From Ephydatia muelleri (taxonomy: Eukaryota; Porifera; Demospongiae; Spongillida; Spongillidae): a DNA stretch of 64,000 nt. Of the stretch, positions 1 to 11,468 are shown one piece after another (position 1 is the stretch's first letter; each line of letters starts with the position of its first letter). The position numbers and the translations under genes were made by a program. A model generated the notes under the pieces. It saw only the letters and a list, made by a program, of their open reading frames with translations. It was not told the DNA's origin and made no database searches. The stretch lies in the NCBI GenBank assembly GCA_013339895.1, contig JABACO010000017.1, forward strand, positions 5,432,750-5,496,749, written 5' to 3'.

Positions 1-40
1 TCATTAAACAAACAAATTACACATACAATCGGATCTTGCT

Positions 41-1751
41 CTACGACAGTAGGATAATTCTAGAAAGGATGGCTGTAGCATTGGCACGAACTAGATGGAC
101 ATTAAGCCGGCCATAAATGTCATTCAGCACAACTGACTTGGACTTGCATGTAGAGGTGGCGAGCCTGGAGGCGATTGATGAGATGATAGAAGAGGCCTCA
201 TCGCCCCAAGCTCCATACGATTCTGCCACCATGGGGACACATACCCATCCAAGTTCCGAACATTTGGGATCATTAGCTTGATGTTTCCTCGCCTCTGTGA
301 CCTGAGCAGCAGACTTGGCCAAGACTCCCGCTTCCAAAAGGGTTAAAGGGTTTAGCGGAGAAGTGATGGAGACATCTAGTGCTGCTGGTTTGCCTAAGAA
401 CCAATTGGATAGTAAGATATCAGCTGGGCGAGTCTTATTGTGGTCATGGGTGAGATTGTTGCCCACTTCCACCTGAACACCTATGTGTGCACGCCGACAG
501 GTCTCCACCAGGATATCTCTGATCTTGTTGTGGTGGGAGACCACATCTCCACCATACTTGCAGGTGACTGCATGGTGGCCAAGGTGATCAAGTACACCGG
601 GGCACAGGGTACACTGAGAGCCCTCTGAAGTATCGAGGCCAAGCCACCACTTTACAGCAATCTGGACAACAGGTGGATCTAGATGGAGTCCAAGGCCCTC
701 AGAGGGAGTTACAGACAGCCAGGCTGAAGCATGGGGTGAAGAAATGGACAATAGACGGGCTTTGTCTGCCAATGAAGATAGAGTTAGCAGATTGTTGAAT
801 AGATGGTCATCAAATTTGGAAGACAGTGTTTTCTGAATAGGAGGGGAAAGAAGAACAGACTCAACATTAATGGCTTCTTCTGGAAAGACTAAGTTGTTAA
901 AGACCTCCACAGCTTGAGATAGGTGGTGGACTGATTTGGATCCAAAGCCAGATGAACAAATGGAGGAGATGTAAGCTGCAGATGAGTGGTGAGACAAAGA
1001 TTGCAAGCCTAGGCCTCCTCTGCTCAGGCTGAGCTGGGCCTGTTTCCAGGCATATCAGAGGTATCAACCCCAGTGCACTCACTGAAGACCCTACGGATGT
1101 CATTGTCAAAAAGGCTGAGAGCTTGTGAAGATAGAGATGGTGGTGCTGATCGGGCTAGGTGTACCAGCTTACAAAACCCTCCACACAGACGAAGGAGGAC
1201 CAATGAAACCTGGGGATCCAACACACCAACTTGCTCAAGTTGGGATAGGAGAGCTCTAGCCTCCATCCGCTTGGTAGAGATGAATGAAGAGCAAACGTCC
1301 AGGTCTCCAATGGCCACACCAAGTATTACAGATGCTTTCATCCCAGAAGGGAACACATCAAGGTTGTGGTGGGAGAATACCTCACACTTAGACACATTGA
1401 CCAAGAGACCTAGAGCTGGGCCATGAACCTGGAGAAGACTGAGGCACTGGCACAGTGACTGCCTTGGGCCAGCCAAGACACCATCATCTAGGTACCATGC
1501 ATGGAAAAGGTTGCTGGAACAAGCTTTGTCTTCTGAGATTGTCTTAACAAGGACATTTAATACAAGAGAGAATAGCAGGGGACCAAGGGGATCTCCTTGC
1601 TGGACACCTGATTCTGAGTCAAACAACCCAATGTATGCCAGAGGTATAGATGTTGCCCATAGCACCAACCAACCCAAGGTAAGAGTTCTGGGAAATGTTC
1701 AGCACACTCAGAGAGAAGAGCTCGGCGGGAAACCTGGTTGAAAGCATTCTT
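41..1751 (-). pseudogene. 5'-truncated non-LTR retrotransposon, RT plus C-terminal zinc knuckle and restriction-like endonuclease
   Basis: Minus-strand reverse transcriptase remnant. The RT part starts near 1751 with NAFNQVSRR (motif A region), then GVQQGDPLGPLLFSL (motif B) and YLDDG (catalytic motif C). The C-terminal part has a CCHC knuckle (CTLC...GHHAVTC), an HHNKIRD block and RPADILL...DVSITSPL, the arrangement expected of the restriction-like endonuclease of R2/NeSL-type elements. The C-terminus ends with a stop at 41. At least two frameshifts break it: between motif A and motif B (about 1620-1650), and near 1055, where DTSDMPGN leaves the frame of AWKQAQLSLSRGGLGL. The 5' half is missing and abuts an ATT microsatellite. 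Clade assignment is inference; RT identity is firm. Fragments of the same family recur at 9.3, 31.2, 35.9, 37.7, 43.0, 45.6, 48.2 and 50.2 kb. Confidence 0.85.
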
Positions 1752-1783
1752 CATTATTATTATTACTATTATTATTATTATTA
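1752..1783. repeat. ATT trinucleotide microsatellite
   Basis: Slightly interrupted run of ATT between the truncated retrotransposon and the tail of the first Ginger1-like element. It marks the breakpoint of both. Confidence 0.9.
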
Positions 1784-1794
1784 ACACAGTATTC

Positions 1795-4349
1795 AAATGT
1801 TTTCCCACTCTTTTTGAATTCCTTGAAATCATCATAATGGTCATTATCAACAATAACAAAATTGCCACCATAAACTTCTCTTAGGGGTTCATTTCCTGTG
1901 AATGCATGATACTGTGTCCATAGAAACACCATAAGATCTTTGCTTAGTGCAAATTCATCATTTTGCAAATTCAGAGATTCTGCCTAATAACAAGAGAACA
2001 ACATTGTATAAATAATACACAACTAAGTAAGTACTTACATCAAAATATTCATCTCTTTGTGTTGTACAATAATTCAGATGCCCCAGTTCTCCATAGTTGC
2101 AAGAGGTTTGGTGAATCAAGCTGTTTTAATAGCAACTTCTGATCAGACTCTTCACATTCTCCTTCTATGTTTAAACTTATCAACTTTTGAATCCTCCATA
2201 TCTTTGCTGCAAGTGTACACCTTCAATCTGTTGCTATTCACCTTTTTCTTTATAACCATTCCACGTGAATTTCGTAGCTCATAAACCCCTTTGCCAACAT
2301 GCCTATTAATGAAGTATGGACCAGTATAATGGTCATCCATTTTTCCTCCTTTACGCTATTTCTGACGTGAATTTTTCACTAAAACCATTGTACCAATTGG
2401 CAATTGTTTTGTCTGGTGTTTTCTATCATATTGTATCTTCTGTTCCTTCTGAGATGCATTTATATTCAAGCTTGCTTTTGCAAACAATGTTTCTATGCTT
2501 TCTAATAGTGCCTGAATGATATCTTGAAGATTATTTTCAGAGCTTGATGAACATAGGTTTTGAGGAGGTATCATTTCTCTATCAATAGGTAAATGCATCT
2601 GCTTTTGAAATAACGTGTAATATGGAGAAATGTTAGTTGTTTCTTGACGAGAACTTCTGTATCCCATTAATTCAGTTTCTATCTTTTAATCCCAGTTGCT
2701 CTTATCATCATAAATCAACTTGCATAAGTTCCGCAATAAAGTTTGATTAAAACGTTCGGTGAGTCCATTTGTCTGCGTGCATGTACTGTAGATAATACAA
2801 TAACAGTCATGTCTTGCCCACATACAAATTTAATGTGGAGACCACCCTATAAATTCATCTGTATTTTTTATGCATTCTAAAAAAGTAAATTTACACTAAC
2901 TTTCATGACAACAAATTACATAACTAAATGACAACGTGTGGTAATGTTGATTCTATCTTTTATTGATGTAAGCCATATTCTAATACTTATTTATGAACTC
3001 ATTTACTAGTGATGTAAACTTACTTTAGCTCTATACAGTCAGATGTGTCTTATATGGGGTTACAGTTATATTATGGACTTTCTTCCTTTCCTTCCCATGC
3101 ATACACACTTTGCCAACCCCACATGTAATTTTATTGTACAAAATCACAAACAGAAATACCTACAGATGGTAGGCACTTGTAAGTCTATGTTTAGTCTTTG
3201 TGATGAGGTACAGCTCTTTCATCACTTCATTCACGAACTCTCTTCCTTGGTCTGTTATCACAACTTCTGGAGCTCCAAACCGACATATTGTCAGGAGAGA
3301 CAATAAAAATAAATAAGGGCCAGTTTCTCATTTTAAACTTACAGAATACATAAAGCGAGCTACACCATCTGCAGTTTTGTCAGGAAGTCCCGTTTCTTCA
3401 GCCCATTTCGAAAATAGTCTGTCAGTGTAATTTTGTACTTGTTTCCACGTGGTGTTTCTGTCAGTGGCCCAATCAGATCCATTCCTACTTGGCACCATAT
3501 CTGAGCCTCGACAGGAATAGGATGGAGTTCTGCTGATGATGTTTTCAACTTCTTATTCATCCTATGACAACAATCACATGCACTGACCTATAGGGTGAGG
3601 CACAATTATATACAAAATGTCTATAATACCAACAAAAGTAAAATTACATGTTGTTTAACATTCATGAAGGCGCCAGGCCAATAGTACTTCGAAGCTATTG
3701 TATCATACGTTCAGTTCACCCCAAAATGGCCATCCTCATGGGTAATCGATACAATTCTCCGCCGTTGCTCCGTATCATCCACAACTAGCAACCATGACAC
3801 ATTTACTGGCATCACGATCACATTTGTCTACTGTCGATCGCCGCACACGAGCAATAAAAATGAGATTGTATTTCAAACACAATATATGTACATTCTCACC
3901 TCCATCACAGAAATAAAGATCGGAACCTTCTTCGAAACGCACAGGCGTATAATCACTTTGGAATCATTACGTGATTGAACAGTAAAAATCACACGCGTTT
4001 GATTTTATTGTTCAATCACACAATGATTTTACAGACGATTTAAAATCCCTTATAAAATCAAAACTTTGATTCGACCCATTTTTTCTCCCTGTGAACATTT
4101 GGCTCTCTTTCGTAAAGCCAACTTATCTGCTTTAGAAAACCCAGGCGGGTATTGACCATCTGAAAGATAGGAATATATTTGTCTGTAGCTAAACCATCCA
4201 TCTTTCGTCACATCGCTCTCCATCATAAAACGTGCTTTCTGCTGAGAATTATATGGAATCCCTATTTTCACGGACCAGATTTCCGGTAAATTAGGGACGG
4301 GGGCGGGGGGTGGTCCCCAATTTTACTGGATCCCCAATTTTACGTGACA
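1795..4349 (-). pseudogene. Ginger1-type transposase pseudogene, copy T1 (KRBA2/Gypsy-integrase-like)
   Basis: Minus-strand, apparently multi-exon integrase-like transposase. In order: N-terminal block with DGWFSYRQIYSYLSDGQYPP and SKADKLALRKRAK (4271-4100); EEGSDLYFCDG (near 3900); zinc-binding region with DTEQRRRIVSITHEDGHFG and SKYYWPGAFMNVKQH (3800-3650), then CDCCHRMN; DDE core with VGMDLIGPL (first Asp), ITDQGREF (second Asp, near 3250) and NGLTERFNQTL (Glu, near 2740); GPY/F module TGPYFINRHVGKGVYEL (near 2300); and LREVYGGNFVIVDND (near 1880). It is dead: a TGA in the zinc region (about 3716), a frameshift after LTDYF (near 3410), a TAG at 2356-2358, and a MITE inside an exon. The right end reads ...GTGACA before CCGG (4350-4353), as expected for a Ginger1 terminus. 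The left end, with any protease and PHD modules, is lost at the ATT repeat. Confidence 0.8.
3940..4093. mobile_element. Palindromic MITE (family H), inserted in a T1 exon
   Basis: Ends CACAGG... and ...CCCTGTG enclose a hairpin (about 3963-4035) with arms reading AATCATTACGTGATTGAACA and its near-complement. It splits the T1 transposase between LRKRAKC and RFEEGSDLYF. A second member with better ends lies at 22526-22676. CAGGG-type ends would suit a hAT-like MITE, but no clear 8-bp target duplication is seen. Confidence 0.65.
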
Positions 4350-4406
4350 CCGGCATACAATGCCAGATCTTATATGATGGCTTCTGTATGTGCCTGACAG
4401 GGCCGG

Positions 4407-4516
4407 TGTAGCAGATACCCTGTCCCCGCTAAAAATTGTCCGGCCGGACAACGTATCCTAGGCTACGTTGTCCGCCGGACAACGTATAGCCTAGGATACG
4501 TTGTCCCCCCCTAGGA
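4407..4516. repeat. Left terminal inverted repeat region of Ginger1 T2
   Basis: Alternating modules: GGACAACGTAT and its complement ATACGTTGTCC, with CCTAGG between them. The modules are palindromic within the TIR as well as between the two ends. Confidence 0.6.
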
Positions 4517-4825
4517 CAATTATTCCTAGGATTATCGGTCCGCTTTAGGATTTGCTGCCCCCTTCGTTTTTACACGCGAAGCTTAACCAAAATAGCCCAT
4601 TCGATAGGATATTAGTGCATACTGTTGCGCTCTCCTTAATAACTTTGAGTGTTGATCACTTTGATGATAATACTTTTAAATCTTCCTTGCTCCCCATGCA
4701 CCATATCGCATAGATCTAACAATAGTTATGCTCCTCCGGGTGTCCTGCATGCATATCTAATCTCATACATGCAACTGATAAATACAGCAATGACACAAAA
4801 TGAATGAAACATCATGATCGATGTT

Positions 4826-5901
4826 AATTTCTTGGTGCACAGCCTGCACTTCCAAGAGGATGCCAATTCCTTCGTTGTTACGTTTTCACACTTCTTATGA
4901 TACCATTCTTTGCAACAGCAACACTGAATCATTCTACCAACTCGTGGCATTCGGCAGCTACAGGAGATCTGGATTGTCTCTTGTGCCACCACTGAACATG
5001 TTGAAACATTCCTACGGATGCTCAGGAAAGGAGACATTTGGCCCTTTTCAAGGCAACTTACTAAATGGCTTCTCATTTTGCTGACACAGAATTGAATACA
5101 ACTTATATCCTCACTGAAACAGAGACTGGTGACCTATGTATGCTATTGCATACACACCACAGTCAGAATTGTTGGTCTGCTGCTCTACATCAATAAATCT
5201 AACATTTATACTGCATCATTGATGGAAAACATCACAGTACAAATCTGATCAATAGTACATTGTGACAGTGATTGGTAAAGGCTGTCATAAACATTGACTG
5301 TTGATGCTGGCAGGCCAATAGTGGATATTATCAGCCAATGGTTTTTACCATTGTGCAGTATTTGGATGAACTCACTTCTAAGAACATCAAACAACAACCG
5401 AGTTCCTAGTGTAGTATTTTGAAATCCTGCTGCTCCAAACTGCTCCCTAAGAATGCTTTGAGCTCGATTGATGTTGGTGTCATCAAGCCATCCAGTACTG
5501 GATAAGATAGTATTTCTCATTACTTCATCCAATGAGCACCTAGTTACAGCCTTGCCTGGAGAGGTCAAATTCAATAATTAACTAATAACTATGAAGGAAT
5601 AAAACTAACTAATAATGTTGATCAAAAAATGTTAATGTAAATCAGCACATGCATGCATACAGATATTAGTAACAATATACACTGTGTTGGTGAGCATGAC
5701 TTCATTTCTGTTTTGTTCCATTGTTTTTTGGTGTCGTTTACCCATGCATTCACACAGTGCATCCAAGTCAGCAGGTGACATCAAACAGTATGCTTTATCC
5801 ATTAGGGAAACTTCCTTTATTGATGTTATTTTGCATGTCTTGATCCAATAAGTCAAGAGATCCACTTGTTCAACAATTCTTAAATCATTTTTGATAATCA
5901 T
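4826..5901 (-). pseudogene. Ulp1 (C48) protease and PHD finger modules of Ginger1 T2
   Basis: C-terminal modules of the T2 protein. A SUMO-protease-like domain has NHWLIIST (His), VNVYDSLY (Asp) and NNSDCGVYAIAY (Cys, 5135-5115), so the whole triad is visible. A frameshift separates the VNVYDSLY part (5574-5206) from the Cys part. A PHD finger follows, with CSCR, MIQCCCCKEWYHKKC and WKCRLC giving a full Cys4-His-Cys3 ligand set (about 4980-4840). The upstream piece at 5901-5632 is the linker from the transposase and is itself frameshifted near 5930-6050. Known Ginger1 transposases carry a C-terminal Ulp1 or OTU protease, so the domain order fits. Inactive as read. Confidence 0.75.
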
Positions 5902-6133
5902 TTTTGATAGGTCAAATCTTTCTTGAATTCCATAAAGCTTTCATACAACCCACCATTACAAATGACAAAGTCACCACCACAAACCTCCCTTAATGGACTC
6001 ATCGTATTGACGAGACTGTAGCCACAAATCTACCATCAGACTCTGCTTAGTGCAAACTCACCTTCATTTAAATGTATACTTGAGGGCTGTGAGATAAAAT
6101 AAAAGTATTTTAATTAAAATCAAACAGGTGTAA

Positions 6134-8090
6134 TTAGCTTACATCAAATTCATCTTCATCAGCTAACATAGCAGCACCTGTTCTCCATAAACGCAGTAGA
6201 TGTGAAGAGTACAGCTGGTCATCAAGAGAAGAATTAGCTTTAGTTGTCAGTAATGAGTCCTTACTGTGAATAGTGAAGTCATCTTCATCTTGCTTGTAAC
6301 CTGTCACCTCTTCTGAGTTCTCTATTAAAGCACACTGACTAATAACAGCTGAAAGTTTTTTATTCTGTGTTCCTTCCTCATTTTGAACATCATCAGGCAA
6401 TGTAGTACATTTTTCAGTCAGGATTTCAATATCTTCATCTTCATCTCTGTATTCCAGTACCTGTTGACTAGAAACATTGCTACAGTTTTCTTTGCACTCA
6501 TGATACAGTTTGTGTCTGCTTCCATTTATCTTCTTTGCAAGCATTATTCCATTACAGATTTGGAGACTATACAATCCCTTCTCATGGATCACAATGATTG
6601 AGTAAGGACCTGTCCATCTCACATCTGTTTTTTCTCCTTTCCTACTTAAATTCCTCATGTTTTTCACAAGCACAAGGTCCCCTAATTGATACTTTTCTGA
6701 CGTATGTCTTTTATCGTAGTAAGCCTTTTGCTTCTTCTGTGCTTTTTTAACGTTCAGGTCAACAACAGGAAATAATTCTTGCTTCATTGGTTTCTACATG
6801 AGCAACATACGATTGCACTGCATCACTATCCACATGCAGCTTTTCCAAAGTCTGTTCTGTCATTTGCAGTTCGACTGGAAGCACTGCTTCCCTACCACAC
6901 ATCAAGTAAAATGGTGTAAATTTTGTTGATGCTTATCATTGAGAGCATTGACAAATTCACGGCCTTGGTCAGATATGCAGACACTGAAGCATCCGAACCA
7001 TGTAATGAGTGAGAGAAGAAAATGAGCTACACCCTCAGCTGATTTTGTTGGAAGAGCTTGGGCCTCTGGCCACTTAGAAAAATAGTCAGTACATGTTGCA
7101 AGGTATCTGTTTTGATGATACAATAATACTCTGATCAAAATGTGTTGACATCATAGCAGTGTTTGAGTATTACATGCATGCAAGCTGTAATCATTAACAG
7201 TTAACAGTCATTCCTGAAACTAGAACATGTCTTAGTTATTTAATTTTTATTTGCTGTGGATGCAAACTGTCATGAACCTAAAATGATAAAATGTGCCTAT
7301 TCGATTAACTGCACCAGAACTATGATCATTTTCTGGAATTGTATATGTGCATTGTTTAAGCAGAATTGGTATTTTATATTCTAAGTCCATTTTTTTCCCC
7401 AACGATCACTATATACAGCTGCAACACTTGTACGGATTAAAGCCATTTTAACACAGTATGGAAATTAATTACATTCATATGCCGTTTAAACCAGCATACC
7501 TATCTATCTCCTCTCTTTGTGAGCGTAAGTGGACCTACGAGGTCAATTCCTACTTGATGCCAGACATCAGCTTTTACAGCAATTGTATGTAGAACTGGAA
7601 CCTCTTTGTGCAGTTTTGGGTTGGTCTTTTGGCAGACTTCACAAGTACTTACATATTCTTTTATGTGCTTTGTCATATCGCGCCATGCAATAGAACTGTG
7701 AACAAATCTTCTGTAGAGTCTTGTCACGTCCAAAATGACCACCACCTTAGTTGAAATCACAAGAATTAAGGAGGGGACTAGTAAAATAAATTACGAGTAC
7801 CCGTATCGCAGCTGCAATGCGCATATCGTCAACAAAATAACTCACCTAGCTTCCCATCGTGGCAAGATAAGATCACCTTCATTTGATCCTCTTTATTCAC
7901 AATCCATTGCTTTTCTGTCATGTCGGCCGTATTGCTTTTGAGATAGAGCATGCCTTCCTTCATCACGAAACTGTGTGCTCTTCTGCGAATCGCCCGCTTT
8001 TCCGATTTACTTAAAATTACTAGCATCCACCCGATACTCGCCGTGTTTCAGATACTTAAAAATCTCTTGTAGAGTGGTACTTCCTGATCT
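6134..8090 (-). pseudogene. Ginger1 T2 transposase, catalytic Glu region deleted
   Basis: N-terminal motif LSKSEKRAIRRRAHSF...EGMLYLK (near 7990-7910), with a frameshift just upstream at HGEYRVDAS; GGHFGRDKTLQKICSQFY with another frameshift, then MTKHIKEYVSTCEVCQ (H2C2 zinc finger, 7757-7610); core with VGIDLVGPL (Asp, near 7540), TDYFSKWPEAQALP and ISDQGREFVN (Asp, near 6975). The reading then jumps from NALNDK to KFTPFYLMCGREAVLPVE (near 6900). That removes the whole stretch that should hold the catalytic Glu. The C-terminal part (6787-6134) has a chromo/SH3-like GPY/F module WTGPYSIIVIHEKGLYSL and a long acidic tail. Splice-like gaps separate the pieces. Not functional. Confidence 0.8.
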
Positions 8091-8226
8091 TCATCGTTCA
8101 TTCTAATGGAACAATTTTGTCACACGCTTCCGACGTCGACTGCGTTTGAGAACACGTGGCGATAGGTGTTATACGGTATACTGTGCCTGAAATCCAGACG
8201 CGAGCTCTAAGTGTATACGTAGGATG

Positions 8227-8387
8227 GGTTGCAGTGTCATCCCGGGAGGAGCGGCGGCCATGTTTTTTGGTGTCTCCAGTTCTGTTACAGAATGTTTCCA
8301 ATCTGTAACAGATTATTTACAACCTGTAACAGAACTCGGGACACCAAAAAACATGGCCGTCGCTCTTCCCGGGATGACACTGCAACC
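8227..8387. mobile_element. 161-bp palindromic foldback element
   Basis: The arms are near-perfect inverted copies (GGTTGCAGTGTCATCCCGGG at the left, its complement at the right), with an inner pair TTCTGTTACAG/CTGTAACAGAA and a loop of about 25 bp. It sits inside the T2 transposon near its right TIR. No coding content. I found no second copy in the window. Confidence 0.75.
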
Positions 8388-8439
8388 TCTCTATAAGTAA
8401 CACATCCGAACGGTCAACCAAAAGATCGAAGTTGCAAGG

Positions 8440-8531
8440 GGGGACAAGCTATCCTAAAGGCGGACAACATATACTAGAATAGGGTGTCCGTAGGGGGACA
8501 GCCTATCCGGGGGACAAGCTATCCTGTTACA
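8440..8531. repeat. Right terminal inverted repeat region of Ginger1 T2
   Basis: GGGGACAAGCTATCC, GCGGACAACATATACT, GGGGACAGCCTATCC and GGGGACAAGCTATCC modules, ending CTGTTACA before CCGG. It pairs with the left end at 4407. Confidence 0.65.
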
Positions 8532-8539
8532 CCGGCGGA

Positions 8540-9250
8540 ACCGGGTGGGCTGGGTGGGCTATAGCCCTACCAGATTTGACAGTCGACGCTATTTATAACC
8601 ATTAATATTAAAATATTTATCGTTCATTGCGTACGTATGCAATGGCTACATTTGAAGTTAAACGAACCATTAATATAAATCACCACTTGAAAAAGACGTC
8701 CTCGATCCGAAGACTGCATTGCATGACCACAGAATCTATGCTTACAACAGTATTGTAAATCACAGTCAATAATATACCAGTATCTTGAGTTATAACGCTG
8801 AATAATACTGCGAGTCTGCAACCTCAATGCCTGCCCGGGTATGTTGCAAGTACATGTACATGTAACAGCGTCTGATATTTATGAGCTAAATTGATCCGTT
8901 GATTTTGCACGCGTTATATTAATCCCCATTAATCCATTAATCATATCTGCATGTGTGTGGGGTAGAGGTATGCAGATCTTATACTTGTAGGCTTGACTGC
9001 ATGCACCTTTTGCTGAGCTGGTTACATGTACAAATACCATCAGTTGCTTTCCAAACACTGCAGTTTTAAGATTAATGCAATTATGAAATTTGGTACATAC
9101 AGCACTGTGGTCATTATGCAGGCTCTCTAGTGTTTGATTGTCAGTGTGAAAAAAAAATCATTGTGAGCTTGAGTACAAAGCACAGGGGGTTAGTTAATCT
9201 CCTCCTCTTTGTCCTGAAAAACAGGCGTCGTCACCACCAAAGTCATCTGT
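8540..9250. other. No gene seen; unique AT-rich DNA
   Basis: No splice-supported coding signal or repeat was recognised. Short palindromes such as GTACATGTACATG occur here, as throughout the window. Confidence 0.5.
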
Positions 9251-9600
9251 GTAAGTGTTTGTTGAGTTTAGCCATCGTGCCCACCTTGGAGTGAGGGTAG
9301 TGTCGGGCAGGTGTCTTACACCTGACCTAAGCCATACTCAGTGCCACAATCATCTGTGTAACATGTTTGTTGAGTTCTGCCATTGTGCCCACCTTGGAGT
9401 GAGCATAGAATCTGGCAGGTGTCTTACACCTGACCTAAGCCATACCCAGCCAGCGGATGTACTGGCCCTCAATTGGGAGAGATGGAAACATGCTGCCTTG
9501 ACATCACGATGACCTCTCCCTTAATCCCTTCATCCTAACAGCTGCAAACCTGTCTGAAGGGGCTGCAGCAGAGGAGGCTGAGACCAGAAAGCATAAAATC
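9234..9600 (+). pseudogene. Retrotransposon endonuclease fragment with internal tandem duplication
   Basis: It reads FVEFSHRAHLGVRVVSGRC and then repeats the same block as FVEFCHCAHLGVSIESGRC, followed by QPADVLALNW and WKHAALTS. This is the RPADVL...GKPAALD region of the element at 41-1751. The block of about 110 bp (about 9234-9340 and 9345-9445) is duplicated head-to-tail. Confidence 0.65.
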
Positions 9601-9749
9601 TAAGTGTTTGGAGCTAGGATGGTTGTATACAGCATACCCAAACTATCTTTATATGTACAATTGTACATTTGCAATTGTATATATATGTATTTACAGAACA
9701 CCATGCACCAATCAGCCAAGCTTAAAATTGAGGCAGCAACCTCTCTATA

Positions 9750-9775
9750 ATACACACACACACATACACACATAC

Positions 9776-9813
<38 letters not shown>

Positions 9814-9839
9814 GCACACACACACACACACACACACAC
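9750..9839. repeat. CA/GT microsatellite with CG interruptions
   Basis: Runs of ACACAC with short ACGCGCG patches. Long open frames on both strands here are a by-product of the repeat. Confidence 0.95.
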
Positions 9840-9993
9840 CACGTACTGCAGCTGGATTGAAGCTGGGTAGTATACATGTGCGTACCTTGGGTATGCTTTT
9901 TGTGCTGGCCATGTTTTTAAAGTGTACATGTAGTGTTGTTAGTGAGATATGGGGGTGTTGTCATGTACCATGGAGTGTTGAGTAGTCTCGTAC

Positions 9994-10075
9994 CCAGACC
10001 TGTTTACGTAAGCATTATCGCATAATGTACATGTATAATGCTACGTACAAATAATGCTTACATAAAGAGGTCTGG
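9994..10075. repeat. Short hairpin MITE-like inverted repeat
   Basis: The left arm CCAGACCTGTTTACGTAAGC matches the right arm (complement CCAGACCTCTTTATGTAAGC) with two mismatches and a loop of about 30 bp. Confidence 0.6.
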
Positions 10076-10271
10076 CTGTTGAGGGGGTGCTATTTGAGAG
10101 CAGACCAACGTATGGCATGTGGCTGCGTTAGAGTGATCTGCATCCAGGTAGACTTTCAGATTGCATCAAGGGTCAGATTGGTGGTTTTGTACTACATCCC
10201 ATACATGTACTCCAAAGGCAAGAAAGCTCAACTTAAAAATTAAATAAATAAAAAAACGCATATCGCTTGGG

Positions 10272-10412
10272 AGTCTGAAAAAATGCTAAAAAACGGTCGA
10301 GTTTTGTAATTAATTTTAGTTCATGACGTGAAGCACGACTTACTGCATTACGCAATGACCGCGACCTCAAGCCCTAATTATTTTTCTTTGACAGTTTTTA
10401 GCACTTTTCCCT
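10272..10412. repeat. Weak inverted repeat of about 140 bp
   Basis: Arms with TGCTAAAAAACGGTC and its near-complement GACAGTTTTTAGCA sit about 90 bp apart, followed by AT-rich blocks that also pair. Possible MITE; ends not defined. Confidence 0.4.
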
Positions 10413-11468
10413 TCAGTGCAAATGCCATAAAATAAATATCATTATGATTTTCCGATTCTTCTCTATCCAGAGATGCAATTGGAAAGTATTTAGACTTAAA
10501 TGCTTAGATGTCCTCTCGATGTATTGGAATTTCTGGATATGCTGCAGGACGAAATAAAAGAATGCGTTTTGTCATGTGTGAAATGGATGTGTTTTAAGTC
10601 TCCTGAGATAGACAAAATCAGTAGGCTTTATATGACTAGTAATAAATTTTATGAACAAGATGTACCTTAGCTCAGCAGGAAAAGGATCATCTTTCTATGT
10701 TCTTGAGCTTCCAAGATAATGAATGGTAAATCAGTTGTGTTATGTAGTAGGGACTAGCGCTGAGCAATGTCCGCTGAGCAATGTCCGTTGTGTATAATAT
10801 ATAAGTGTGTCACTGTATACAATCACAGATTCAAATACATGCAGCATAACATACAACCCATTATGTACTCACAATTTCCATTGAAAGCCATGCACTTACC
10901 TTTCACAATGCCATAGCTATCAAACTTCGCCATCATGTGCTTATCCATGATAGCAGTGGCAAGTAAGAGAAAAGCCCAAACACTTGTTGACTCAGATTAG
11001 TCACTACCACATCTGAATAGTTTCTCTCTACTTGTACGGTGCCACAGTGTCTACAACCAGCTGTTCATAGTGAGCCTAAAAAAGTCACTTCCCACCCCAC
11101 CCACTGGACATGGAATTTCTATAGACAACTTCAGGATATCATTCCCAATTTCTTTTAAGATGCACCTGTTGGGAGAGAACTGTCCCACTGACTAGGCTGC
11201 TTTGGCCCCCTAGGGGAGCAGGAACTCACGCCTGATTAACACATTACAAAAGAAATGACCAATCCATTCATAACAAGGTTGACAGGCTCTATTGAAAGCC
11301 TATCAATTGCACTTAGGAAGAAACTCTACTGCCAAACAAACGAACAAAATCATTGATAGTCAGCAGGCCTATTGTTTAACCTTTTTTCATAACTTCATCC
11401 GATATGTACAGCTATGCGCACAAACCAACAAACCATGCTGAACTTCACACGCGCGTATACCATCGGCC
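10413..11468. other. No gene seen
   Basis: AT-rich intergenic DNA. A small direct repeat of GCTGAGCAATGTCC occurs near 10767. No coding signal recognised. Confidence 0.5.

Larger units (their letters stand above)
4403..8535 (-). mobile_element. Ginger1-type DNA transposon, copy T2, with CCGG target duplications
   Basis: The element proper is 4407-8531. It begins TGTAGCAGATACCCTGTCCCC and ends, on the opposite strand, TGTAACAGGATAGCTTGTCC. It is flanked on both sides by CCGG (4403-4406 and 8532-8535). Terminal TGT...ACA, GGACA/TCCTAGG-rich TIRs, a CCGG duplication and a minus-strand gene for integrase-like transposase plus Ulp1 protease plus PHD finger together match the published description of Ginger1. 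It contains a later palindromic insertion at 8227-8387. It lies 57 bp from the right end of T1 (4349), whose terminus also meets CCGG, so two insertions used neighbouring sites. Confidence 0.8.

Noticed and set aside
440-628. Plus-strand open frame opposite the retrotransposon
   Set aside because: Antisense shadow of the RT/endonuclease reading frame.
9600-9985. Open frames of 109 and 125 codons across the CA repeat
   Set aside because: Caused by the dinucleotide repeat; composition is His/Thr or Cys/Val runs.
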